A stretch of DNA of 64,000 nucleotides from Acrasis kona. Taxonomy: Eukaryota; Heterolobosea; Eutetramitea; Acrasida; Acrasidae. The stretch lies in assembly GCA_026419775.2 (NCBI GenBank), contig JAOPGA020001109.1:39746-103745 (forward strand), read 5' to 3'. Positions 19,096 to 30,042 of this stretch are shown here, piece by piece. Under the pieces are notes generated by a model that saw only the letters and a list, made by a program, of their open reading frames with translations, did no database searches and was not told where the DNA came from. Every line of letters begins with the position of its first letter. The first letter of the stretch is position 1. Both the position numbers and the translations under genes were made by a program.

Positions 19096-21801
19096 ATGAA
19101 GTAAGTAGTAGAGATAAAAAATTCTCATCTTTTAGCTCTCATGATGTTTATGCTGTAAATAAATCAGCTAAAGATACAATGTACGATATGAGCAACCTTG
19201 AAGAATCACTCTTGCTGTTGGACGACAAGGATACATTGATTCAAGGTATGATTTGTGTTCTTTATCTTTATCAACCATTAGGATCGTATTTTAAAAGGCT
19301 GACTCATCTTACATCCAAGACTTTGGATGATAATGTTGAGATAACTAAACGCATTGAGGAGGAAGAGAAGATAGGCTATGAGGACTTAGAGGAAGATGAA
19401 CCCACTTCAAATTATTTATTGAAGACGGTCAACAATGATAAACAAAACACTAGCACTGATTCAAACAAACCAAAAACACCTACAACACCAGTATCAATAA
19501 TAGAAACTCCTAGAACAGCAGCTGACAGACTTTCCAGACTTCAGACCATTATTAACGAGTCACAGATTGGAAATGTTAATCGTTCAAAAGGTATTCATTT
19601 AAACGTAACTCTAAACTCAACTCATTAAAGCAAAAGAAAAACGAAAAGTATTATTACTAATGACTGTTGATATTGGCGATGGAAGGGTGGACACAATTGT
19701 TGTACATGAAAACGATAACTTTAGGGACTTGGCGATTGGATTCCAAATGAAGCACAATCTTTCGACGGAGGTAACCGGTCCACTTACCGAACACATTAGA
19801 TTTAATGTCGATGACCTACTTGCAAAGGAAAAGCCTGTAACATCAATTTCACCAAACAAGCAAAAAAGAGCTCCCCATGTACCAATACATCGTAGTAAGG
19901 ACGATGACGATGTTTTAGAAAAACTTTCATCATCCCTTCATTCCTTTACAGATGTTCTTGAAAATGATCGTTTTGATCAATTAGAAAAACTGTCTAACCA
20001 AATCCAACAAATATCCTTGACCCACCCAAAGAAAATTTTAGCCGAACAATCTTCTCAAAATGTTAATGTCTTGCTTCCCGATAAACCTAAAAAAAGGTCA
20101 ACGTCTGCTGCTAGAAAATATGCATTGACCAATGCGTACTCCAAACCTATACATCAACGTCTTCATGAGAGCGCAAAGCACAAAGAAGCACGTCTGCTCC
20201 GCATTCAAGTAGAGAAGGAAAGAGACGAACAACAAAAGATCGAAGAGGGACGTGTCCCAATGAGCAGTACAACCAAAAAGTTAATAGAAGAGATGGATAG
20301 AACAAAAATTGCCAAGTCAAAGTATGGAAATTATGGAGAATACTTGTATGAAGAAGCAAAAAACAATAAAGTAAAAATGGAAGAAGAAATCAAAAAACAC
20401 GAAAAACTTGTAGAGGCCAAGATTGATTCCGAAAATACTTTCAGACCAGAAATTAATAAGAATTATAAAATTTCCTTTTCACAAAAGAGTGTTGGTGAGA
20501 GGTTACAAGAAAAGACGGCCAAGCACAGAGGACAAAGAGATCCCATCAGCGAAGAAGAAAAATTCAAGGAGCAGTTTACTTTCAAACCAAAACTATCCAA
20601 CAAGACCAAGCAACTTGCCCAGGTACGACGTGAAAAAGACGGGCTTGCTGATGATTCCATCATGCACCACTTACCCACCATTGTGGATCATTACGATAAA
20701 TTATACTTGGAAGCAGAACGAAGGAGGATCAAGCAGGAACAAAACGCAAACAAGATTAACGAAAACGCTACTTTCAAACCCAACATTCATCATTCCACAT
20801 CATCATCAAATCACTCAAGTGCAGTCAACAAGACAAGAAATTCAACAAGAACATTAGATGCCGAGGACTCTGAAGAATTCTTCAACAGACTAGTATACTC
20901 TAAAAAGGAAAGCGACAGACACTTGGAACAATTACGTCTACAAGCAAACAGCAACGTTGATCCAGAGACCGGACGTGAATTATTCAAACCATGCATCGGC
21001 AAGCATCCTTCCCACAACATTGAAAGAGAAAAACCAATTTACTTTCATTTGTACCAACAAGGAACGGAAATTGAAGAGGACAGGGATCGCTTAACATTTC
21101 AACACGAACAAGACATCATCAAGCAAGCAAGCATGCATCACACATCAAGCAACAGCGAAAAAATAGTGGAACTAAGCAAACAACGAAAGATTTCACAACT
21201 TTTTAATTACTTTGATCAGGACAACGATGGATACATTCATCTCATCAAGGATGTGGACATGAGTTTTTTGGAACCAGAGCTCGTAAAGGACCTACACGAA
21301 GTTTTTTCACAATTCGATCAAAATCAATTATTGAGTTACAATCAGTTCATGTCCGCCATGTTACATCACATCGAGTCAACCAAATTTCAAGGCGCCAAAA
21401 TCACATTGTTAAATTCCTTTTCGAAAAAGAGAGCAGAGTACATGAAACGAAAAATGATTCTTCACAATCAAATCTCTGCGGAACAACTCACGGAGGAACA
21501 AGCAAGAGATGCGATTTTGAATTTGGTGGACGATCAATGTACATTCCAACCTAGTTTGAATCGTCACTCAGAGTCATTGGTCAACCAACAACAAGACCGG
21601 AAGAGAGCGTTGCAGCAGAGCGGAGGTATTTATCATGTCTTGTTGAGGGAGAGAGAAAAGTGGAAGGTAAAGTTGGACATTTTGAAATCAGAAGTGGAAT
21701 CGGAGAAGATTAAGGAATGTACGTTCAAACCTGTTTTGGTGTCAAAGAAGAATAATACTTCGATCATGTCCAGCACTGTTGTTATAAATAATAAAATATG
21801 A
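19096..21801 (+). CDS. EF-hand protein with repeated F-x-P motifs, possibly microtubule/axoneme related
   Basis: Four exons, 19096-19100, 19136-19245, 19282-19590 and 19631-21801 (introns 35, 36 and 40 nt), give 864 residues. The first exon is only five bases (ATGAA), but its GTAAGT donor is perfect and no other ATG gives the N-terminus. The middle contains a beta-rich segment (VLLLMTVDIGDGRVDTIVVH) that may be a ubiquitin-like or PB1-like fold. At least six spaced motifs of the form Thr/Leu-Phe-(Lys/Arg/Gln)-Pro-x-(Ile/Leu) follow (TFRPEI, TFKPKL, TFKPNI, LFKPCI, TFQPSL, TFKPVL), embedded in highly charged helical linkers. An EF-hand (DQDNDGYIHLIKD) is followed by a degenerate second one. 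Similar F-x-P arrays occur in cytoskeletal proteins of flagellated protists; the function is otherwise unknown. Confidence 0.75.
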
Positions 21802-21828
21802 AATTGTATATCAATTTTTGTGTTTTAA

Positions 21829-22296
21829 TTAAATTCCAACTCCATAAACTGTTGTTACACATTGTATGGTGTCATTTTCCCAAGTTTCGGAACAAAAGGC
21901 TGATGATGATTGTGAGTAAATGGGTTGTGTAAATTGGATTACTTACAATCTGTGTTTGTGTCCCAATATGATACACAAGACGAGCATATACCAGCTCCTG
22001 TGCGCTGCATAACGATACAAGTAACTGATGGATTTTATTAATTAGCGGTAAAGGACACGTACCAACGTATTTATAATGTTTTCCTTGCGATTGTAATCCT
22101 TTTAAAATTTGTTCTATTATTGATGATGTCCAGTTATCCACTTTTGCTGCATTAAATTGAACAGATCCTAAATTTTGCTGTACAATACTCCTAACCAGTT
22201 CTTTTACTTCATCTACGTTGAAGTGACTCTGATAATGTTAGATCATTGACACAAGCTTCTAACCTCCATATCATTTTCATCTTGGGTGTTGTCCAT
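21829..22296 (-). CDS. DYNLT1: Dynein light chain, Tctex type (DYNLT)
   Basis: Four small exons, 22296-22264, 22228-22063, 22024-21947 and 21899-21829 (introns 35, 38 and 47 nt), give 115 residues, the normal Tctex1 size. After splicing the family core is unmistakable: HYKYVVTCIVMQRTGAG, SSCVSYWDTNTD, SETWENDTIQCVTTVYG. The protein is a homodimeric light chain that bridges dynein intermediate chain and cargo in cytoplasmic and axonemal dyneins. The gene ends only 27 bp from the stop of the convergent F-x-P gene, so the two 3' UTRs must overlap. Every splice restores conserved Tctex sequence, so the structure is secure. Confidence 0.93.
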
Positions 22297-22895
22297 CGTT
22301 GTAATTTTAAATTGTATTTGGCGGCAACATTTTGTAAATAAAGTTTTAATCAACTTGTTCTATGGTCCTGGAAGTTGTTGTGAACCTCGCTCTACATTGA
22401 TGTTCGTTCAATGGGATTTTTAACAAAACCGGTTTAGTTATAATCAACTTGGAGCTCTGCGCCCTGCAGCAATAACGCAAGTGAAATCAATCACCTACCC
22501 GTAAATGCAAATCAAAACGTGGAGAGGATCGTTTAATAGGAAATATATTTATTGGAACTGTCTTGGAATTTACATAACAGCGGTTGAAAATGAATACTGC
22601 TTCTGTGGAAGATCAAAGTCTTTGATAGTTTTATTAAAATTTTTAAAGCGATTCTGCCAATTCTATCTCCCCGAGAGTTGTTGTTGAAATAAACTTCACA
22701 CCCTCATGAAAATCTTGTCCTCGTAAATGAAAGCCCTCTTCTATTATGGGTAAATTCATTTTCCATTTCCGTCCACAGCCTACCTATATAACCGAAACAA
22801 ACTGTTTTCACATTGTTTATTTTAAAGCAGGTATATCGATAATATTATCTTGGCCGTTGTTTTGATTGTAAACTCGAGCAGTTAGTTGACCGCAT
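22297..22895. other. Intergenic region with one small candidate frame
   Basis: Holds the dynein light chain promoter on the left and the TTC14 promoter on the right. A plus-strand frame at 22505-22687 (60 codons from an ATG) has no recognisable features and I treat it as chance. The best candidate inside is the minus-strand 38-codon frame listed separately. Confidence 0.4.
22643..22759 (-). CDS. 38-residue small protein (candidate)
   Basis: ATG at 22757-22759 to TAA at 22643-22645 on the minus strand. A TATATA lies 26 nt upstream of the ATG and an AATAAA follows within 20 nt of the stop, so a very short transcript unit is at least plausible. The peptide is polar and acidic (IIEEGFHLRGQDFHEGVKF) with no membrane segment, and I recognise no family. 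Chance occurrence in an AT-rich gap is quite possible. Confidence 0.25.
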   Translation of the reverse strand: MNLPIIEEGFHLRGQDFHEGVKFISTTTLGEIELAESL

Positions 22896-25090
22896 ATGAA
22901 CATGGAACCTATTGCTCACACTAATGGCGATGGTGATCCAACATTGCTAGATTTCATCACATTATTCAAAGAAAATGAACTAGTTAACAAATGTAAAGCG
23001 AGGGATAAGATAATGCGAGACACACCATACTACGCACTAAAGACCATCGATGATTACATACACAGCGATATAGGAATACAATCAACAAATGATCAAAATG
23101 ACTCTCGGCAAACCATAAACTCTTTCTCAACGCAAGAGATTCGCAACAATTTGTACGAACTAGTGAACGAGAGCAGAGAAAAACAAAAAACAAAAAGATA
23201 TAAGAGTTTTGTAATTATACGCGGAAGAATAAATGAAGCCAGCAATAATCGATTAACTATTGTTAACGTCGACAAACTATATATAATGGATGAGTTTGAC
23301 CTAAAGTTATACAGTGTAATGAGTCATGTTTGTGGTAAAAGCGTAACGAGCTTATTACCCTATCAAATAAAAGCTTCTTTATATCCTCAAGAAATGGATC
23401 GTACACCCGTGTCTGGTGGCAGTCCTTTACATGATGATAAAGATGTACCTGTAATTGTTAACGGAGAACAACAAACTTTTAGAGCCGGCGATTGCATTTA
23501 TGGTAAGTCATTGTTTGTTTGCTTCTTTTAAATTCTTTCAGCCATCATCATCTCTGTGGAAGCTAATCAGAATAGAATTTGTCTAAGTACGAACAATACA
23601 CATTTAAATGACTTTCAAATCATTAAGCACACAAACTTTCGTCTGGTAAGTTAATCGTTTTATTCATTTTGAGTTGACTTGATGTAAAACAGGGTTCATG
23701 CAAAGATACAAAAGATGACGATCCTACTTTTGTCTATGCAGATAAGCAAGAAAAGGAACAATTTCTTCAGAATCGATTTAACACTTTGATCCAACAACAA
23801 ACTACTTTCATCAATCCATTTTCTCTGCTTCACTTGGAAAAGTTACACGACATTGACCAATCCCAATCACTCATATGCACTCATTACAATGAATACGATC
23901 TTGAGAAGGACAGCTACAAGGCCTTCAGGCAACAACAAAATCACAAGTTTGCCCATCAAAAGTATGACACTTTTTCCATCAAAAATATTAACATTAACAG
24001 TGTTCTTGAAGGAATGAAATATGCAAAAAAGGAAGAATACGAAAGAGCAATGAGGTACTACAAGAGAGCGTCCGAGTACGAACCTAATAATCACGAAGCC
24101 ATGATTGGACGTGGAGTCTGTTATGCTAATCAAGGAAAATTCGAACAAGGAATCAAAGAATTTGAGGCCGCTCTAGAGATCAAACCAGACGAAGCGAACG
24201 CTAATAAATTCTTGGAAGCAACGAAAAAAAAAGTATGTGATTTTTGGTCAACCCATTTTACTAACCCATGGCAGTTGTTCAGAAAACAACAAGAACAGTC
24301 GGAAAAGGAAAAATTAAAGGAATTGGAGGATTTACTAAACATTAAAAAGAAGAAGAGATCATCAGCATCATCAACGTCAACATCGTCATCGACTTTGAAA
24401 GAGGAGAAATCACGAACACCACCTCCACCTCCAGAACCAAAGGATCCCATCCATCATTCCAATCATTCTCATCACTCACAAAAAACCAACACATCATCAT
24501 CATCATCCACCAACAATAATCATCATCACAATCATCATGCCCATCATCATCGAAGTAATTTTCCAATTTATAGAAGTTTATCGCCACCGCCGCTCCCTCC
24601 TCGTCGCATGGAAAATCCATTCTATCCCTACCCACCACCACCTAATTTTCACAATCCACATCTCTACCGATCACCATCACCTCCACGAAGACGTATTTAC
24701 CGGTCACCTTCTCCTTATCGACGCGACGATTACAAAAAAATAAATTCACGCATTCCACCTCCACCTCCCATGGTCATTCAACAGCCCATGTGGAGACCAA
24801 GAACGCCTCCGCCATCTTACAGAGCGAGAAGAACTCCTCCGCCACTTCATTACTATGATGCTGCGCCGAGACGTCGGAGTAGAACGCCGCCGAGGAGATA
24901 TGTTAGGAGTCCTTCTCCTCAACCCCGCCATGGCGGTAGAAGAAGGTATTCTTCAAGCGCGTCGGAGAGTTCTGATAGTGATAATAGACATTCTAGAAGG
25001 AGAAGTAAGGACAGGAAACGCAAGAGAAAAGGGTTGAATGAAAGTGAGACCAGCAGCGATGAAATTTCAAGAAAAAAAAGATATCGATAA
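22896..25090 (+). CDS. TTC14: TTC14-like protein (S1-like region, TPRs, Arg/Ser-Pro-rich tail)
   Basis: Exons 22896-23502, 23542-23645, 23693-24232 and 24275-25090 (introns 39, 47 and 42 nt) give 688 residues. The third intron is a multiple of three without a stop, so unspliced mRNA would also be readable; its GTATGT...GGCAG signals favour splicing. The order of domains matches TTC14: an N-terminal region, an S1-type RNA-binding segment (KSFVIIRGRINEASNN through RAGDCIYAIIISVEANQ), TPR helices (YERAMRYYKRASEYEPNN, YANQGKFEQGIKEFEAAL), then a tail of His/Ser runs, RSPSPPRR-type repeats and poly-basic residues typical of splicing-associated proteins. Human TTC14 is 770 residues and nuclear. The role is therefore probably in pre-mRNA processing (inference). 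Confidence 0.75.
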
Positions 25091-25590
25091 ATAAAAAAAA
25101 CTATTGAGTTATTTTTCTTTTTTGTAAATTGTCATGGGGGTGTAACAAAGGATGATGCGGTGAAACTAAGGAGAAATGTCAATATCATCCGATCGGTTGA
25201 AAAAATACGAGAATATATTCACATAATGCTATATTAGAAAAAATATAATTAGTTTTAATATATATAACATCCAAATTCTTCAGTTATCTCTACTCAGGTT
25301 TTATTCTCCGTACCTAAGAAGTTGCACCCCCATGTAAATTGTGACTTTGATCTCATTCATTATATTTCTTTGTTCATGAATTGTCATCGTTTAAAAAAAC
25401 TTTGGCAGTTTCAAAATGGAAAATTCATAATTTATTTGGGAAGAGGATAATATTTTATTTATAACGAGATTAAATCTCAAATACCAAATAACTGCGTACG
25501 CAAAGATTTTCATTGAGAATGATTGGTGTGGAGGCTTAGGGTGTTAGTATAAGGAATCACTATACATCAAAGCTTTTACCAGAGGTAGAG
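25091..25590. other. AT-rich intergenic region
   Basis: No gene seen. It contains long A/T runs, AATATATT-type tracts around 25230-25270, and a pair of inverted 14-mers (25133-25146 and 25321-25334, 13 of 14 matching) centred on CATGGGGGTG. It should hold the 3' UTR of the TTC14 gene and the promoter of the next plus-strand gene. Confidence 0.5.
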
Positions 25591-26600
25591 ATGGCAGAGA
25601 GTTTACTAATCAATATAATTACCCATTCAAACAATTCACCTTTTTTGACTTTATTGATAACCTTTACAATTCACAAAGGAGTTTTCAAAAGTATGTCAGG
25701 CAAACGGACACAGTTTCGCTTCAGCGACAATCAGTATGAAAAATTTAGGCCTACGGAAAATGCCCCTAAGATAGGCAAGGATGGAAAGAAGGAATTTAGC
25801 TTTGTTGACAATAGTCGCGTTATTCCCCAGACAAGCAAATACCGTTCAATAGACCAGCCCGTATACTACTCACAAAATAACAATAAAAATGTGAAAGTAG
25901 AGAATATGACAGTTCAAGTCCAAGTCCAAGTACCCTCCGTAAATTGTCCTCTTGATAAACTAGTGGGATGCAATTGGAAGGGTCCTAAGGATGAGCTAAG
26001 CGCACACGTTCAGGGCTGCATGTATCAACAAAAAAATAAGATACAAAAACCTTCCGTCCGCGAAGGACCGGCTCCTCAAAGCTTTATTGAACAAAATGTG
26101 AAGGAGCTTGTTGCCGTCATAGAGGATAAGATGAAGCTGTACATGTCTAGACAAGAAATTTTTAACCAACTAAACGAAACGTACTCAGAAGAAGTATTAT
26201 TCACAGGTAAGTAATTGCGTACTACAATTGAGTTAACATGAAAGTTTGGGAGAGAATAAAGACCGAAAATCAGGAGTTTTTTGATGCCTACAAGCTGAGA
26301 CTTCAGGTGAAACAACACATGAATGCATTTAACAACTTGTGTTGCGACGTTGAAAAATCACTTTCTCAAGAGGCCATGTTACAACAAATTGGAGACCTAC
26401 AATTAGAGGCAATGATACAAATGCAAATTAGACAAGCGCAACTTGAGACGCAGCAGAAGCAAATAAGGCAGCAAACAATGTTGCAACTCCTTCATAACGG
26501 TTATCAAGAGCAATCTCCTGCACAGATGGATGTATTCGAACAACAGCAAAATGATTTACAACAACAATTTGAGCAATACTTTATGAGTCAGCTACAATAA
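25591..26600 (+). CDS. TRAF-type zinc finger protein with a plant-1589 (A_thal_3526-like) domain
   Basis: Exons 25591-26206 and 26245-26600 (intron 38 nt) give up to 323 residues. The N-terminus is uncertain: ATG at 25591 adds a hydrophobic stretch, ATG at 25693 (MSGKRTQFRFSDN) gives a soluble 289-residue protein, and a 78-nt in-frame intron at 25601-25678 is also possible; I favour the soluble forms. A half TRAF-type finger follows (CPLDKLVGCNWKG ... LSAHVQGC). The splice then joins KLYMSRQEIFNQL ... LFT to VWERIKTENQEFFDAYKLRL and KQHMNAFNNL, which matches, position by position, the domain annotated as plant protein 1589 of unknown function. The C-terminus is Gln-rich coiled coil (QQKQIRQQTMLQ). 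The biochemical role is unknown. Confidence 0.7.
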
Positions 26601-26614
26601 TACATGTATTAATA

Positions 26615-28952
26615 TTAAATTAACTTGTCCAAATCATCAAGCATGTCTAACAACACGTACAATCTCAACTTTATCTTTTGCTTTTCTTCTTGACTCACTT
26701 GGAAGAATACTCTGTTCTTTTTGTTTATTATTCTTTCTCGTAGTTCTGCGACTGCTTGCCTATCAAATTCATCCATATCCTCATCTTCTTCTAGATCTGA
26801 TAGATTCAAGTCATCTGTGTCCACGTCGTCCTCTTCACTCGTTTTTTCTGTGCTGGTCAGCTCTTGAAGTAGATCATCGACGGAGATTCTGATGGGAGTC
26901 AAGACCTTATTCTTGAGATTATCCAAAAATGAAGATTCCATCACGCCAGTTGCATTAACATGACCATCACGTAAGAGTAGGAAATAGATGACATTAAGGC
27001 AGTGCATGATCAAGTCTACGTCTTCTTCGGACACAGGTTCAGACACTGTCCACAGATTTTTTAGTATTACCTCCAACACAAAGGAACAGCATCTACCTTT
27101 TTGTAAAAATGCTTTGCTATCTTGGACATGGATCTTGATTTGAGAAACAGTTTTAGCATCCATTTGAACTTGAGGAACAACACGTTCGGAAGGAATAACA
27201 CTATTTGGTTGGCCCGGTTGATAGGGCCTCTCAACGTTAATCTTTTTATTTTTAATGTAGTTTAGTACAGAATCATACTCTAACCTCAACTCATCCTTCA
27301 ACCTTAATACAAGCAAACCAGTAATGGACTTGAACGGACATGTGATGATGACGTTACGAAGAATTTCAAACCTTCCGTCGTCATTAAACTTATCAATGTA
27401 CATATTCATAACATTAAATGCATCATTTCGTTGAGTGTCATCTGGGCAGCTTGCGACAAAATTTAAAAGTGATTGTGCCAGGTTAAAATGATCTACCAAA
27501 ACATTAATTTTAAATAAATGATCTACTTTACCTCTAATTTCATCAAGTCTCGTCTTTACTCCACTTTCATTCTTGGACGTTGACACCAGAAAATCTTTTT
27601 GCTTGTTTTCGGACTGAAGAATCATGCTTCCGGATGGAACTCTGTCAAGTAGAATGTACAGCTGGTCCTTTGCAATCTTTGAATAACAAGGAATGGGAGA
27701 TTGAAGCATGTTACAAATGTAAGTTCTGTTTAATAGTAGGTTATGAACGGGATCCAAAGCACATGTATGGTCATATCTTTCGCTCTCAACGCCAATGTTG
27801 ACTAGATGGGAAAAGATGGCTAATCCTAAGTGATTAATGTTCAATTCTTTTTCGTCGTGGCCTTCTTCGTCGTCTGAGTCGATCAGCTCTCCGAAAAGTT
27901 CCATCTCTTCTTGGATGCTTTTGTTTTTTAGGTCCCTCGTCATCAACTCTCTTTGTGCGTAACCCATCAAGTAAAGGTACGGACAGTTACAGTTAGATAT
28001 GACTTTCTATAAATGTATTAGTTTAAGAATAATTGCTCCATACCATAAAATCTATTGCCTCTGAACTTAATTTTTGGATCAACTCATCACTTGAGAATAT
28101 CTTTGCAAGATTGTTGAAGCACATGTAGAGTACTAAATGATGTTCTCTGAAAGTTTTGGACTCTAATTGAATGTCAAGGAGACTCTAAACATCATGTTAG
28201 AAGTGTACTTTGATTTTTCACGTGAACATACTTTATTGTTGAAGGATTTAGAAATAGTGGATGTGATCAAGATGATGGACTGGCAGAATTTTGAATACCT
28301 TCTTTCTGACAGGTCCCTTTGCTTATTAATCTCTTCAAGCCGCTCAGGGTCATTAAGCTCTGACATTGTAGGTGATATGACTTGTAGGGACAACACTTCA
28401 GTAATGGTCACAAAAATGTTTTTAACAAAAGTATCCCTTTTTGATGTTGTTCTCAAAAGTACGGTGTTAAGGAGATGAACAAGAATAAGCAAGCAGTTAT
28501 CAAGCATGTCTATGTCGTGGGCATAGTCATTAGTACGGTCAAGCATCAAAGAATCTAACAGTTTGGAAGTGCAACCAAGGGAGAAGTGCTCCATTATAAC
28601 AGAATATACTTCTCTAGGGGATGCAATTTGACTTAAAAGTTCTAAAAGCTTCTATGTGAAAACTCTTCAATGTTAAGGTTACATTTTTTGATAGATCGTG
28701 CATGTGTTGATCTATAATACTATTTTTTGTTGAAGTTATTGTATATACTCTAAGCAAAGGTTTAAATATATCTAGTACAATTTCTTTAGCATAATCCTAA
28801 TACTTGTCAGGGAGGCAAAATTAATCACTTACCTCCTTCGTGCTTATTTTCTGTACAACCTCTTCCATTTGCTTAATGGCATCGTGACATATATCTTCGT
28901 TGTTTGTGACTGTGTAAATTGAGAACAGCGATGGATACATCTCCTCCGTCAT
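26615..28952 (-). CDS. Helical-repeat protein, glomulin/ALF4-like (tentative)
   Basis: Five exons, 28952-28833, 28796-28683, 28651-28232, 28184-28044 and 28006-26615; all four introns (36, 31, 47 and 37 nt) are phase 0, and the total is 728 residues. The protein is almost entirely alpha-helical with HEAT/ARM-like rhythm (LLILVHLLNTVLL, IFVTITEVLSLQV, SITGLLVLRLKDEL, DVDLIMHCLNVIYFLLL), an acidic insert (SDDEEGHDEKE) and a second acidic stretch near the C-terminus (DVDTDDLNLSDLEEDEDMDE). The segment before and after GLLVLRLKDEL resembles the glomulin/ALF4/Ybp2 family, which binds the cullin-RING RBX1 subunit. The match is weak, and another solenoid family is possible. The stop lies 14 bp from the stop of the convergent zinc-finger gene. 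Confidence 0.6.
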
Positions 28953-29168
28953 CTTTCATTCAATTTCTAGGTTGAACTAAACCATTACAAATAAGCAAGC
29001 CTTGAGAAGTTTTGTTGCAAAAGGTATCCTGATAGATTCTGCAACTGAAGTAGTTTTTAGTATAGAATTTGGTAGGTAATTGGCGAGATTGTTAATTTGA
29101 AGATTTTAATTAATTCGTTAGATTATGTTCGGGATATAGATGTAACCAATCTTTTATTTTTGATAGAT

Positions 29169-29443
29169 TTACCTTGTTTGTTGTATGATTACCACTGGTG
29201 GGGCGCCAAGATTCCTGTTCTCTTCATCGACCATTCCTGGTATCAAACAAATATCTATTAGCAGTCCAAAGCCAAATAGACCTGCAGTTAATAGCCAAAT
29301 AACTCCAGTCAAGACCCGGTTTAAATAGAATCTATGAATTCCTAGAAATCCAAGGAAGAACCATAAAAGATATGCAACCTGAAAGTAATGAATCACAAAT
29401 AAAACATCAATAATCATACCAATATACTCTTCTCTGCGGACAT
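29169..29443 (-). CDS. TM2-domain membrane protein
   Basis: Two exons, 29443-29420 and 29378-29169 (intron 41 nt), give 77 residues. The first exon is eight codons, MSAEKSIL, and the splice produces LVAYLLWFFLGFLGIHRFYL, the hallmark of the TM2 domain. A second helix follows (LLTAGLFGFGLLIDICLIPG), ending in the polar MVDEENRNLG tail. TM2 proteins are small two-helix membrane proteins containing a GIHRFYLG-type loop; in animals they are called TM2D1-3 and in bacteria their role is also unclear. The short length is normal for stand-alone members. The ATG at 29441 is preferred because it directly fits the TM2 start. Confidence 0.85.
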
Positions 29444-29641
29444 CGCACACAACGTTTTTTACGGTTGGCACTTACAATCTTTTTTCACAACGAATTCTTG
29501 GATCTATAAGAAATATGCTACACAGGCAATTTGAATTAAAAGCTTGCATAAACCCGATAAATCATTGAATCATGTGAGCGAACTAGTGAGAGGTTATACG
29601 ATATAATGTAACTTATTCAAAAATATGGTCGATAATATATT

Positions 29642-29721
29642 GGCGACCTAGGAAAGTGGTCTAATCCGCCGGTTTAAGGCACCGGTCCGAAAGGGCGTGG
29701 GTTCGAACCCCACGGTCGTCA
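29642..29721 (+). tRNA. tRNA-Leu (anticodon AAG)
   Basis: All arms fold by eye. The acceptor stem GGCGACC pairs with GGTCGTC plus discriminator A. The anticodon stem CCGGT/ACCGG encloses TTAAGGC, so the anticodon is AAG (read as IAG). The extra arm is long (class II, as expected for Leu), and the T-arm is GTGGG-TTCGAAC-CCCAC. No intron is present. A TTTT run right after the gene (29723-29726) is the Pol III terminator. Confidence 0.95.
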
Positions 29722-30042
29722 CTTTTATTTAACATTCATAACAAACATGATAATAACACACAGATAGATGTACTGTTGGTAACTGATATGCATCATTCTT
29801 TGCCGAGTCTACGCCGATGATGAGAATATTGTTAAGGACTACATCCATACTAGTACAACTAATACTTATCAGACAAAGGTTTCACATTTACATCTTCGAA
29901 GTCAAAACTACTCTGGTAAAGGGCCCAAAATTTAAAACTGCCTTTAACAAGCACCTGTATAGTCTTAGTACATTGGTTAGATCAATTTTGTGTGGTGACA
30001 AATCTTAAAAAAACTTTCTTAAAAGGCCATTTATTAAATAGA
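29722..30042. other. Intergenic region with an unassigned open stretch
   Basis: Plus-strand positions 29783-29935 are open for 50 codons with protein-like composition (RVYADDENIVKDYIHTST) but have no ATG. A GTAAAG...CAAG intron-like segment near the end would lead to an early stop. It may be an exon whose partner I cannot find, a gene remnant, or chance; no gene is called. Confidence 0.35.

Noticed and set aside
24260-24560. CAT/TCA triplet runs as a microsatellite or CRISPR-like array
   Set aside because: They encode Ser and His runs inside the TTC14-like tail; no regular spacer-repeat structure, and CRISPR is not expected in a nuclear genome.
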